Assembly: GCA_030696545.1 (NCBI GenBank)
Contig: JAUYSA010000267.1
Coordinates: 1 to 28,181 of the forward strand
Source: Hyphomonadaceae bacterium
GTDB taxonomy: Bacteria > Pseudomonadota > Alphaproteobacteria > Caulobacterales > Hyphomonadaceae
Direction of reading: 5' to 3'
Length of the DNA stretch: 28,181 nucleotides
Of this stretch, positions 1-7,233 are shown piece after piece. The translations under genes were made by a program, and so were the position numbers. The notes under the pieces were generated by a model that had not been told where the DNA came from, ran no database searches, and saw nothing but the letters and a program-made list of their open reading frames with translations. Positions within the stretch are counted from its first letter, which is position 1. Each line of letters opens with the position of its first letter.

Positions 1-5
1 ACCGC

Positions 6-287
6 CTACCCGGCCGCCTCGTCCATGAACTTTGCCAGCGTTACGTCCTTGTCGGTCACGCCGCCTGCGTCATGGGTCGTCAGCATGACCTCGACCTTGT
101 TGTAAACGTTCGACCATTCGGGGTGGTGGTCCAGCGTCTCGGCCTTCAGGGCCACTCGGGTCATGAAGCCGAAGGCGGCGTTGAAATCGGCGAACTTGTA
201 GGTTTTTGCGATGGCGTCACGGCCGGGGGTTTCAGTCCAGCCCGATAGCTGCGTGATGGCCTTGGCCGCGCCGATACGCTGGGTCAT
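6..287 (-). CDS. phhB: 4a-hydroxytetrahydrobiopterin dehydratase (pterin-4a-carbinolamine dehydratase)
   Basis: This 93-aa protein has the full length of the PCD/DCoH family, which dehydrates 4a-hydroxytetrahydrobiopterin formed by aromatic amino acid hydroxylases, in the cytoplasm. The family hallmark HHPEW is at residues 54-58, followed by YNKV and a second histidine at 72 (THDAGG). The ATG at 287 is chosen over an in-frame TTG at 305 because AAGGA lies about 7 nt upstream of it. The stop is TAG at 8..6. No phenylalanine hydroxylase gene is in the window, so the substrate in this organism is unproven; orphan PCDs can have roles in molybdopterin or quinone-related metabolism. The gene is divergent from the small unknown gene at 402. 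Confidence 0.93.
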   Translation of the reverse strand: MTQRIGAAKAITQLSGWTETPGRDAIAKTYKFADFNAAFGFMTRVALKAETLDHHPEWSNVYNKVEVMLTTHDAGGVTDKDVTLAKFMDEAAG

Positions 288-401
288 GTCGCCGTTCCTT
301 CGCAATTCGTTAATCGCAACTTAGTGCGAAACCTGAGCTCGTCCTGCAACGGTCCGTCAGCACATTTGAGGGATAGTGGCTCGGAAATCGGGGAGAACAA
401 C

Positions 402-683
402 GTGACTCATTTCCTGCGTTCCGAGAAAAAACCGGAAGGCCACAAGCTTGAAGACCTGCTGATGCAGCTGCGCGCAGACATCCTGCATCGCTGCGAGATC
501 ATCGCATCGGACACACGTCCCGAAGCGCTGCATGTGATGGCCAATAATATGAAGGTGCTCGGGCATCTAAGCGAGTCGATCGCGCTGGCGCTGGATTCGA
601 CCCGCGTGCTCGATCGCGCCTTCGGACCTTCGCAGGCGGCGCAAGGCGGCCCGCCGCGCATTGGCAAGGCTGACGCGGCTTAA
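402..683 (+). CDS. conserved-looking small protein of unknown function
   Basis: A 93-aa protein if translation starts at the GTG at 402, which has GGGGAG about 9 nt upstream. An ATG-initiated form from 324 would add 26 residues that look like translated leader (Ser-rich, no ribosome site seen). Residues 15-75 look helical with regular leucines and charged residues, and the C-terminal 20 residues are Gly/Pro/Ala-rich. There is no signal peptide or membrane segment. I recognise no family and assign no function. Its stop overlaps the stop of the convergent lipoprotein gene by 4 nt, and no terminator is visible between them. Confidence 0.6.
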   Translation: MTHFLRSEKKPEGHKLEDLLMQLRADILHRCEIIASDTRPEALHVMANNMKVLGHLSESIALALDSTRVLDRAFGPSQAAQGGPPRIGKADAA

Positions 684-1222
684 CCGGACCCTGACACGAA
701 ATAGAGCCAGGCGCCGTCCTCTGCTATGCCGAGGACGTAGCCGGGCCACACGCCGCCACGGCGCAAGACTTCGGCCTGCCCTTCTCCCAGCAGCTGGCTG
801 ATGTCGCGCTCGGCCGCAGGGCTGATCGCTGACGATTTCAGCGTGGCCATCCAGGGCCAGATGAAGACCTTGCCCTGACGGGTATCAGCGACGGCATAGC
901 GATAGCCAAGCAGCTTTTCCGCCTGGGCCATGGGCCAGTCACCAGCGCGCATCTTGAGATACCAGTAGTCCCGGTGAGACATGCCGGCGTTGTTGGAGCG
1001 GAAGCCCGGCGTCGCGTCGGCAAGCGCCGCCATGTCGCGATACGTGCCGATTGCGGCGATCACGCGAAGCTGGCGCACGGTTTCAGCGACTGCCTCTGGC
1101 AGCGGCTCCTGCGCTGGCGGCAAGTCGATCTCGGCGGCGCCAATGGGACGAGTTGCTGGCGGCGCATCGCAACCAGACGCAGCCAGCGCCACAACCCAGA
1201 CCAGGACACAGAAGGCGCGCAT
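680..1222 (-). CDS. putative outer-membrane or periplasmic lipoprotein, unknown function
   Basis: The chosen ATG at 1222 has GAGAGG about 8 nt upstream. It gives a 180-aa protein starting with a classic lipoprotein signal: Met-Arg, a hydrophobic stretch, then a lipobox AASGC with the acylated Cys at residue 18. The longer reading from 1282 would put 20 basic residues in front of the signal and is rejected. The mature part has a Pro/Ala linker, then a compact domain rich in Trp and Tyr, including RDYWYLKMRAGDWPMAQ and a Trp/Tyr-rich C-terminus. I do not recognise the family. It lies convergent to the small gene at 402 and downstream of the bioB-HAD pair on the same strand, 97 nt from the HAD stop. 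Confidence 0.75.
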   Translation of the reverse strand: MRAFCVLVWVVALAASGCDAPPATRPIGAAEIDLPPAQEPLPEAVAETVRQLRVIAAIGTYRDMAALADATPGFRSNNAGMSHRDYWYLKMRAGDWPMAQAEKLLGYRYAVADTRQGKVFIWPWMATLKSSAISPAAERDISQLLGEGQAEVLRRGGVWPGYVLGIAEDGAWLYFVSGSG

Positions 1223-1261
1223 TGCGCCGACCTCTCGGACCACACTCGCGCAGGACTTTCG

Positions 1262-1283
1262 CTTGCGATGGCGAGAGCGCAAG
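1262..1283. repeat. inverted repeat CTTGCG-N10-CGCAAG between HAD and lipoprotein genes
   Basis: A perfect 6-bp inverted repeat (1262-1267 with 1278-1283) separated by 10 nt. It sits in the 97-nt gap between the end of the HAD gene and the lipoprotein start. It could be a weak terminator of the bioB operon or an operator, but no T-tract follows on the minus strand. Confidence 0.3.
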
Positions 1284-1319
1284 TGGCCGCATACGGATTC
1301 TTTGGGCGGACGTTGCCAG

Positions 1320-1964
1320 CTACGCGAATGCGATTCCTGTGGCGCGCGAAAGATCAGCCAGAAGCTGCTCTTCGCTCGTAACCTTGATCGTGATCATGCC
1401 CATCGCGCGCGCCGGCTTCAGGTTGATGCCGAGATCGTCGAGATAGATGCAGGCTTCAGGCCTCACGCCGAGGGCGTCACACATCATGGCGTAGATCCGC
1501 GGATCAGGCTTGCGCACGCCGGCTTTCGAGCTTTCGATCACGTGATCGAACATGGAGAAAACTTCGGCAATCTGCGCGGCCTTCTCGCCGGACGATGACA
1601 TGCCGGCGCCCTTTCCCGTGGGCGCATTGTTCGTGATGCATCCGACCTTGAACTTCGCCTTGCAGGCCTTGAAGGCGCTGACGACGCGTGGACGAAGATC
1701 GCCTGACAGAAGCGCAAGCACATCACGGCCGGGGATCGCATGGCCGAGAAGGCTCGCCTCTTCCTCGAACAATCTGTCGAACGTCGCAGCATCGACTTCG
1801 GAGCGCTCAATACGCGCCCAGGCGTTCGTGTCGGGATTCACCGAGTTGATGCGGCGAATGATATCGTTGGGCAGGCCGCGCTCGCGTTCGTAGCGGGTGA
1901 AGGCATCGAACGGGGACGTGGTGAAGACCCCGCCGAAATCCCAGATTACCGCCTCGATGGCCAT
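1320..1964 (-). CDS. HAD-IA family phosphatase (epoxide-hydrolase N-terminal-domain-like)
   Basis: A 214-aa haloacid-dehalogenase-fold hydrolase. Motif I is WDFGGVF with the nucleophile Asp9, motif II is TNN at 111-113, motif III Lys is at 152 in RKPDP, and motif IV is LDD at 176-177. The second Asp of the usual DxD motif is Gly11, as in the HAD-IA variant related to the phosphatase domain of soluble epoxide hydrolase; this can reduce phosphatase activity. The ATG at 1964 shares its A with the bioB TGA (TGATG), so a longer reading from 2111 inside bioB is rejected. The overlap with bioB implies coexpression. The substrate is unknown, and a housekeeping role beside biotin synthesis is only inferred. 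Confidence 0.87.
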   Translation of the reverse strand: MAIEAVIWDFGGVFTTSPFDAFTRYERERGLPNDIIRRINSVNPDTNAWARIERSEVDAATFDRLFEEEASLLGHAIPGRDVLALLSGDLRPRVVSAFKACKAKFKVGCITNNAPTGKGAGMSSSGEKAAQIAEVFSMFDHVIESSKAGVRKPDPRIYAMMCDALGVRPEACIYLDDLGINLKPARAMGMITIKVTSEEQLLADLSRATGIAFA

Positions 1965-2950
1965 CAGGCGTTGACCACCGGCTTGTCGCTGCGCGGACCC
2001 CATTCGAGGCCAAGCGTGTCGAGCAGCTGCTCGTCTTCGTTGGCTTCGGGATTGGCTGTGGTCAGCAGCCGGGCGCCGACAAAGATGGAATTGGCGCCGG
2101 CAGCCAGGCAAAGCGCCTGGCCTTCTTCCGTCATGTTCTCGCGGCCGGCAGAGAGGCGCACCCAGCTGGCAGGCATCACAATGCGGGCGACGGCGATGGC
2201 GCGGGCGAGTTCAACTGCGGTGATCGGCTCCGACTTGCCAAGCGGCGTGCCGGCGATCGGCACCAGCGCATTGATCGTCACACTTTCCGGATGCGGCGTG
2301 ATCATCGAGAGTTCGTGGATCAGGCCAACGCGATCCGCACGGCTCTCGCCCATGCCAAGAATGCCGCCGCAGCAAAGCGACACGCCGGCCTTGCGCGCAC
2401 GATCGAGCGTCTCGATCCGATCCTCGTAGGTACGCGTGGACGTGACCTTGCCGTAGTATTCACGCGAGGTGTCCAGATTGTGATTGTAGTAATCCAGACC
2501 GGCATCCTTCAGCTTTTCGGCCTGCCCTTCCTCGAGCATTCCGAGCGTCACGCATGTCTCGAGACCTTCGGCCTTCACGGCCGAGATCATCTCGCAGACT
2601 TTCGGAAGGTCGCGATCCTTGAGCGAGCGCCAGGCGGCGCCCATGCAGAAGCGATCCGCGCCATTCGCCTTTGCCTGGCGTGCTTCGGCCAGAACGGCAT
2701 CGACTTCCATGAGCTTCGAGGCGGCAAGGCCGGTCTTGAAATGCGCGGACTGGCTGCAATAGCCGCAATCCTCGGGGCAACCGCCGGTCTTGATCGAGAG
2801 CAGCTGGGATTTCTGGATGCGGCCCTCGGGCCATTTGGCTTCGCGAACCTTCAGGGCACGGAGCATCAGGTCAGGCAGAGGCAACTCGAACAGCGCGGCG
2901 ATTTCCTCGCGCGTCCAGTCCGGGCGTGGCGCAATCGCGGCAGCTGTCAT
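1964..2950 (-). CDS. bioB: biotin synthase
   Basis: A 328-aa radical-SAM enzyme that inserts sulfur into dethiobiotin, the last step of biotin synthesis in the cytoplasm. The radical [4Fe-4S] motif CxxxCxxC is at Cys58, Cys62 and Cys65 (GGCPEDCGYC). The ligands of the sacrificial [2Fe-2S] cluster are also present: Cys102 in FCMGAAWR, Cys133 in ETCVTLG, Cys193 in LCCGG and Arg265 in VRLSAGR. Length and motif order match the family throughout. The ATG at 2950 has GGAG about 9 nt upstream. The other biotin genes are absent from this window, so bioB stands apart with a HAD hydrolase as coupled partner. Confidence 0.98.
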   Translation of the reverse strand: MTAAAIAPRPDWTREEIAALFELPLPDLMLRALKVREAKWPEGRIQKSQLLSIKTGGCPEDCGYCSQSAHFKTGLAASKLMEVDAVLAEARQAKANGADRFCMGAAWRSLKDRDLPKVCEMISAVKAEGLETCVTLGMLEEGQAEKLKDAGLDYYNHNLDTSREYYGKVTSTRTYEDRIETLDRARKAGVSLCCGGILGMGESRADRVGLIHELSMITPHPESVTINALVPIAGTPLGKSEPITAVELARAIAVARIVMPASWVRLSAGRENMTEEGQALCLAAGANSIFVGARLLTTANPEANEDEQLLDTLGLEWGPRSDKPVVNA

Positions 2951-2978
2951 CGAAAAACTCCGTTCGGTGCGCGAGCGG

Positions 2979-3005
2979 CATAGCGGGGCCTTCAGGCGGA
3001 AGCAA
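2979..3005 (-). promoter_or_regulatory. bioB: possible bioB promoter
   Basis: Reading the minus strand, TTGCTT (3005-3000) is followed after 15 nt by GCTATG (2984-2979), about 30 nt before the bioB ATG. The geometry resembles the Caulobacter housekeeping promoter (TTGACGS, 10-14 nt, GCTANAWC), but the -35 match is partial. No BioR-type or BirA-type operator was recognised. Confidence 0.35.
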
Positions 3006-3035
3006 CAGCGCCCTCCCGGTGACGGGAGGGCGCTG
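3006..3035 (-). terminator. strong hairpin, probable terminator of the amino acid permease gene
   Basis: A perfect 13-bp GC-rich stem (3006-3018 with 3023-3035) closes a 4-nt loop GTGA. It lies 20 nt past the stop of the permease gene read on the minus strand. The following minus-strand bases (TTGCTTCC) are only weakly T-rich, so termination may be partial or Rho-assisted. The hairpin directly abuts the possible bioB -35 element, so it may insulate bioB from permease readthrough. Confidence 0.7.
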
Positions 3036-3055
3036 GCAGAAAGCAGACCTTTTCC

Positions 3056-4672
3056 TCAGCCTTTGCGCGGCGGCTCCACGTCGGTCAGGCCTTGTGTCTC
3101 GAGGTCCGGATTAGCCTCGTGGCCCGTAACCACGATGCCTTTGGCCAGCTTCGAATTCCACATGCCATAGACGAAGTAGAACAGCGTGCCGATCGCGAGA
3201 TACGGGATGAAGAAGTTGCGCGTGGCTTCATGCGCCATGAGCGACATAACGAGCAGGAAGCACATGGAGGCGCCGACGACTGCGATGGTGACGATCAACC
3301 ATGTCGGCATCTTGAACGGCCGGTGCAGGTTGGGTCGCGCAAAGCGCAGGTATATCACGGTCACGCAGATAAACATGAAGGCAATGAGCGTGCCCACGTT
3401 CGTCGTGTTGCCGAGGAAGTCGAGGCCGGTGAAGCCGGCGAAGCCGGCCGCAACGATGCCGACGACAATCGTGTTGACCCACGGCGTCTTGTACTTGGGG
3501 TGGATCTTGGCGAACACGGGCGGCAGAAGGCCGTCGCGCGCCATCGTGTAGAAGATGCGGGTCTGGCCGTAGAGCAGAACCAGCATCACCGACGACAGAC
3601 CGGCGAAGGCGCCGACTTTCACGAGGATCGCGAACCAGGGCAGGCCCATGCGGTCGACCGCCAAGGCAATAGGAGCCGGCACGTTGAGCTCCTGGTAAGG
3701 CACGATGCCGACCAGCACGGCGCAGGTCAGGATGTAGAGGATGGTGCAGATGATAAGCGAGCCGAGGATGCCGATCGGCATGTCCTTGGCGGGGTTCTTC
3801 GCTTCGGCGCCAGCGGTCGAGACTGCCTCGAAGCCGATATAAGCGAAGAAGATCACGGAGGCGCCGGCGATCAGTCCGCCGATGCCATATTGCGCGCTGT
3901 TCTGACCAGTGATGACATTACCAAGGGCAGTCCAGATCTGGGACCCCATGGACATGTCGGTTCCAGGCGGCGGCGCCGGGATCTGATCCGGGACCAGCGG
4001 CGACCAGAGTTCCGGTTTCACATAGAAGATGCCGATCACGATGAAGGCGACGACGACCGTAACCTTGATTGCCACGACGATGTTGTTGACCTTCGCGGAT
4101 TCCGAGACGCCGAAGATCAGCAGCGAAGTGACGGCGACGATGCCAAGCAAGGCCGGCAGGTTGACGACGCCCATCACACTCTCGCCTGTCACCGGATCGA
4201 TGACTGAAACGCCGGGCGCCGCGGTCATCGCGGCGGGGATGTTGATGCCAAGGTCATGCATCAGGCTGACGGTGTAGCCCGACCAGCCGACCGCAACGGT
4301 CGAGGCGGCGACGCCGTATTCCAGCAGCAGCAGCACGCCCATGATCCAGGCGACGAACTCGCCCAGCGATGCGTAGGTATATGAATAAGCCGAGCCCGAG
4401 ACCGGGATCGCAGCGGCAAGTTCGGAATAGGCGAGCGCGACAAAAGCACAAAGCACGCCGGTGATGACAAACGAGATCATGATGCCGGGGCCGGCGAATT
4501 CCGCGGCCGCCCTGCCCGTCAGCACGAAAATGCCCGTACCGATGATGCAACCAATGCCGAGGAGAACGAGGTTTACAGCGCCGAGAGAGCGCTTGAGCTC
4601 CCCGCCCTCATGCTCCGCGTGCATCTGCTCGACCGATTTGCGGGCGAACAGCTGCCCGATCCCTTTAGCCAT
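3056..4672 (-). CDS. APC-superfamily amino acid permease (cationic amino acid transporter type)
   Basis: A 538-aa inner-membrane protein with about a dozen hydrophobic segments. The first transmembrane segment has the APC signature GIGCIIGTGIF (residues 39-49), part of the unwound substrate-binding helix. The conserved GFEAVSTAGAEAKNP stretch is at 280-294, typical of the CAT/YfnA branch of basic amino acid permeases. It should import amino acids in symport with protons or by exchange; the substrate cannot be read from sequence. The ATG at 4672 follows AGGGA. The C-terminal tail of about 30 residues is hydrophilic. The gene stands alone, ends in the hairpin at 3006-3035, and is separated from the receiver gene by about 150 nt. 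Confidence 0.93.
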   Translation of the reverse strand: MAKGIGQLFARKSVEQMHAEHEGGELKRSLGAVNLVLLGIGCIIGTGIFVLTGRAAAEFAGPGIMISFVITGVLCAFVALAYSELAAAIPVSGSAYSYTYASLGEFVAWIMGVLLLLEYGVAASTVAVGWSGYTVSLMHDLGINIPAAMTAAPGVSVIDPVTGESVMGVVNLPALLGIVAVTSLLIFGVSESAKVNNIVVAIKVTVVVAFIVIGIFYVKPELWSPLVPDQIPAPPPGTDMSMGSQIWTALGNVITGQNSAQYGIGGLIAGASVIFFAYIGFEAVSTAGAEAKNPAKDMPIGILGSLIICTILYILTCAVLVGIVPYQELNVPAPIALAVDRMGLPWFAILVKVGAFAGLSSVMLVLLYGQTRIFYTMARDGLLPPVFAKIHPKYKTPWVNTIVVGIVAAGFAGFTGLDFLGNTTNVGTLIAFMFICVTVIYLRFARPNLHRPFKMPTWLIVTIAVVGASMCFLLVMSLMAHEATRNFFIPYLAIGTLFYFVYGMWNSKLAKGIVVTGHEANPDLETQGLTDVEPPRKG

Positions 4673-4820
4673 ACAAAAATCCCTCCGCCACGGTGTCCAC
4701 CGGACCCGCCGATTGTGGACACGACGTTAGCCAGACACGCTCACGGCCGCAACCGTTCCTGTTTGGCCAAGCGTAAAGCAAGGTTTTCTGCGGCCGAACC
4801 CGCTTTTGGACGGATCGTGC

Positions 4821-5321
4821 TCAGATATCGATCGTGCCGGGGTCGGCGGAGCGTCGCCATGGCCCTTTGTACCGCGGATCGTCGCGGCGGCGGCGATCAG
4901 GGCCGAAATACCCGGCCAGATCCACAAAGGCGCGCCGGCGCTCGATGACCGCATTGACGCGGTTGGCGACATCAACCGCGCGGATCGGCTTCACCAGAAA
5001 CTCGTCAACGCCCGCATTGATGGCGTCGATAACCCTGCGGCGCTCGGAATAGGCGGTGATCATGATGATCGGGAGATAGCGGTTCGGACTGTCGGGATCG
5101 AGCCGGATACGCTTGCAGAACTCGATACCGTCCAGTCCACCCAGCTTGAAATCAACAAAGGCGATATCGATGTCGCCGTGGGTGACGGTGTTGATGGCCT
5201 GATTGCAGTCGTGCGCTTCTTCGATACGCCGCATGCCAAAACTGGCGAGAATCACTCGCACAAGTCCGCGCATGTGGGCATTGTCGTCCAGGATCAGCGC
5301 AGAAACGCTTTCCAGAGCCAT
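4821..5321 (-). CDS. stand-alone response regulator receiver protein with Arg-rich tail
   Basis: A 166-aa protein with a complete receiver domain at residues 5-125: acidic pair Asp12-Asp13, phosphoacceptor Asp57 (AFVDFKLGG), Thr89 in IMITAY, and Lys111 in LVKPI. There is no DNA-binding or enzymatic output domain. Instead about 40 residues follow, with FGPDRRRRDDPRYKGPWRR as a conspicuous basic and aromatic motif. Such single-domain regulators usually act by phosphotransfer or protein contact. No histidine kinase is nearby, so its partner is unknown. The ATG at 5321 has GAGGGA about 9 nt upstream. It is transcribed away from hldE, sharing a 306-nt intergenic region. Confidence 0.93.
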   Translation of the reverse strand: MALESVSALILDDNAHMRGLVRVILASFGMRRIEEAHDCNQAINTVTHGDIDIAFVDFKLGGLDGIEFCKRIRLDPDSPNRYLPIIMITAYSERRRVIDAINAGVDEFLVKPIRAVDVANRVNAVIERRRAFVDLAGYFGPDRRRRDDPRYKGPWRRSADPGTIDI

Positions 5322-5390
5322 TCTACGATGTCCCTCGCCGCCCGCGCGTCAGCCCTAGCCCGCCACGATGCGGATATTTCCCCTGTCACG

Positions 5391-5412
5391 GCGGGTTAGC
5401 CCCGCTTTTATT
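5391..5412 (+). terminator. short hairpin with T-tract, terminator-like
   Basis: GCGGG (5391-5395) pairs with CCCGC (5401-5405) across a 5-nt loop and is followed by TTTTATT. The stem is only 5 bp. It is oriented on the plus strand although no plus-strand gene lies upstream, so it would end an unannotated short transcript or antisense RNA, if it works at all. Confidence 0.35.
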
Positions 5413-5564
5413 GTGCCGCAAGCCTCTAGTCTTTTCAAAAATCAAGACAAGCTCAATTCACCCAAAGTGGGTCAAGTCGAGCACACGACAAGATAATGCA
5501 TCCGCGCGTCCTTATTCTTAGAAGCACTCCGGTTTACCTGGCGCCTGGTTTGCGGCACGGGGAC

Positions 5565-5593
5565 CTGACGCGGTCGCAACCTTTGGCTAGATA
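5565..5593 (+). promoter_or_regulatory. hldE: likely hldE promoter
   Basis: CTGACGC (5565-5571), 14 nt, then GCTAGATA (5586-5593) matches the Caulobacter housekeeping promoter consensus TTGACGS-N10-14-GCTANAWC at all but two defined positions. It would start transcription near 5600. That makes the upstream TTG codon at 5595 an unlikely start and supports the GTG at 5628. Confidence 0.55.
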
Positions 5594-5627
5594 GTTGATC
5601 CGCCTGCCAGCCATACAGAAAGTTCCC

Positions 5628-7097
5628 GTGAGCCCGACCAAGGACCAGATCGCACAACTTGCCGGCGGCCGCGTTCTGGTGGTCGGCGATGTCATGGTCG
5701 ATCACTACGTGTCGGGCCGCGTCTCGCGCGTCTCCGATGAGGCGCCCGTCCCCATCATCCATGTCGGCGAGGAGCGATGGACCGCGGGAGGCGCGGCCAA
5801 TGTCGCCGCCAACGTCGCTGCGCTGGGCGGCAAGGCGATGCTCGTCGGCGTGACCGGGGGCGACGCTGCCGCTTCGACGCTGGCTGGCTTACTTTCCGAT
5901 CTCGCCAGTTCCATTGAAACCCACCTCGTAACCGAGCCCGGCCGGCCGACGACGATCAAGACGCGCTATATGGGCGGGCAGCATCAGATCGTGCGTGTGG
6001 ACCGTGAGCATCCAGGCGCGATCGGCAAGGCGACAGAAGACAGAGTTATCGCAGCGGTCGAGATGCTCGCGGACGACTGCGATGCCATCATGATCTCCGA
6101 CTATGCCAAGGGTGCGCTGACCGATCGCGTGCTGGCTGCCATCATAGCGGCGGGCAAAAAAGCAGGCGTGCCGGTCATCGTCGATCCGAAGCGGAATGAC
6201 TGGCTCGCCTACCGGGGCGCTGCGATCATCACGCCGAACAGGAAAGAGTTGCAGCTGGCCACACATGCGCCCTGTGGATCCGATGCAGAATGCGCGAATG
6301 CGGCCGAACAGATCATCTCTACAGTAGGCGCCGCCATCCTGCTGACCCGATCGGAGCATGGCATGTCGCTGTTCCGCTCTGGAGAACAACCGCTTCATCT
6401 TGCTGCCAAGGCGCGTGAAGTCTTCGACGTTTCGGGTGCGGGCGATACGGTCGCTGCAGCGGTGTCTCTGGGCATCGCCAGCGGACTTCCGGTCGAGACC
6501 GCGATGCAGCTCGCCAATGTTGCGGCGGGCATCGTGGTCGCCAAGCGCGGCACCGCGACGGCGACACCAGCCGAGCTGTTGGCGGAGATAGGCGCAGGCC
6601 GGCGTCAAGCCGGAAGCGCGACGGGCGCCCTACCGCTGGCTGAAGCCCGGAAACTACGCGAGGCGTGGGGCCGGGAGGGTCTCTCGGTAGGCTTCACCAA
6701 TGGTTGTTTCGACATTCTCCACGCTGGCCACATCGCGCTTCTGCGCCAGGCGTCAGACGCGTGCGATCGTCTGATCGTGGGCCTGAACACGGACGCGTCC
6801 GTGCGCGGGCTGAAGGGGCCGGAGCGGCCCGTGCAGTCCGAGGACGTCCGCGCCGCCGTGATGGCGGCGATCAAGGGTGTCGACGCCGTGATACTTTTTG
6901 GCGAGGCGACGCCGCTGGAGGTCGTCCGGGAACTTCAGCCTGACGTCCTGATCAAGGGCGCTGATTACGCCGAAGACCAGATCGCAGGCGCTGATGTCGT
7001 TCGCGCACGAGGCGGTCGGATCGTCCGGGTAACGCTGGTCGAGGGCCAGTCGACCACCAAAGTCATCGAAAAATCACGCACGCCGCCAAATGGCTGA
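5628..7097 (+). CDS. hldE: bifunctional heptose 7-phosphate kinase / heptose 1-phosphate adenylyltransferase
   Basis: A 489-aa cytoplasmic enzyme that makes ADP-heptose precursor for the LPS inner core. The N-terminal ribokinase-like half opens with VLVVGDVMVDHY and has the glycine-rich TAGGAANVA segment and the catalytic VSGAGDT motif (Asp at about residue 273). The C-terminal half is a nucleotidyltransferase with GCFDILHAGH at about 359-368. Both halves are intact. The GTG at 5628 is preferred over a TTG at 5595, because the latter overlaps the probable -10 element and has no ribosome site. No gmhA, gmhB or hldD gene is in the window. The gene heads a sugar-nucleotide block with ugd and the xylose synthase. 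Confidence 0.95.
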   Translation: MSPTKDQIAQLAGGRVLVVGDVMVDHYVSGRVSRVSDEAPVPIIHVGEERWTAGGAANVAANVAALGGKAMLVGVTGGDAAASTLAGLLSDLASSIETHLVTEPGRPTTIKTRYMGGQHQIVRVDREHPGAIGKATEDRVIAAVEMLADDCDAIMISDYAKGALTDRVLAAIIAAGKKAGVPVIVDPKRNDWLAYRGAAIITPNRKELQLATHAPCGSDAECANAAEQIISTVGAAILLTRSEHGMSLFRSGEQPLHLAAKAREVFDVSGAGDTVAAAVSLGIASGLPVETAMQLANVAAGIVVAKRGTATATPAELLAEIGAGRRQAGSATGALPLAEARKLREAWGREGLSVGFTNGCFDILHAGHIALLRQASDACDRLIVGLNTDASVRGLKGPERPVQSEDVRAAVMAAIKGVDAVILFGEATPLEVVRELQPDVLIKGADYAEDQIAGADVVRARGGRIVRVTLVEGQSTTKVIEKSRTPPNG

Positions 7098-7160
7098 TCA
7101 GCCAAATGTAGCATTGGCGCCCGCTCGCGGCGCTCCATGTATTCCTTTGCGGTAATCGAC

Positions 7161-7189
7161 TTGACTTTGGTGCCGTCCGCCGCGCTAAC
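7161..7189 (+). promoter_or_regulatory. ugd: possible ugd promoter
   Basis: TTGACT (7161-7166), a 17-nt spacer and GCTAAC (7184-7189) lie about 45 nt before the ugd start, in the 136-nt gap after hldE. Both elements are near alphaproteobacterial consensus and the spacing is standard. Confidence 0.45.
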
Positions 7190-7233
7190 CAAGCCGGACA
7201 GGACTTTGCGCTCAGACCTACAAGGGGTGCGCC

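Larger units (their letters stand above)
5322..5627. other. divergent intergenic region between receiver gene and hldE
   Basis: About 306 nt with no convincing gene. It holds a short hairpin with T-tract at 5391-5412, a small inverted repeat ACCCA-AAG-TGGGT at 5460-5472, and the likely hldE promoter at 5565-5593. The stretch 5415-5520 is clearly more AT-rich than its surroundings. Confidence 0.6.

Noticed and set aside
3092..4207. 371-codon plus-strand open frame opposite the amino acid permease
   Set aside because: The translation is extremely rich in His, Asp, Arg and Gly with no domain. It is the usual antisense shadow of a GC-rich membrane protein gene.
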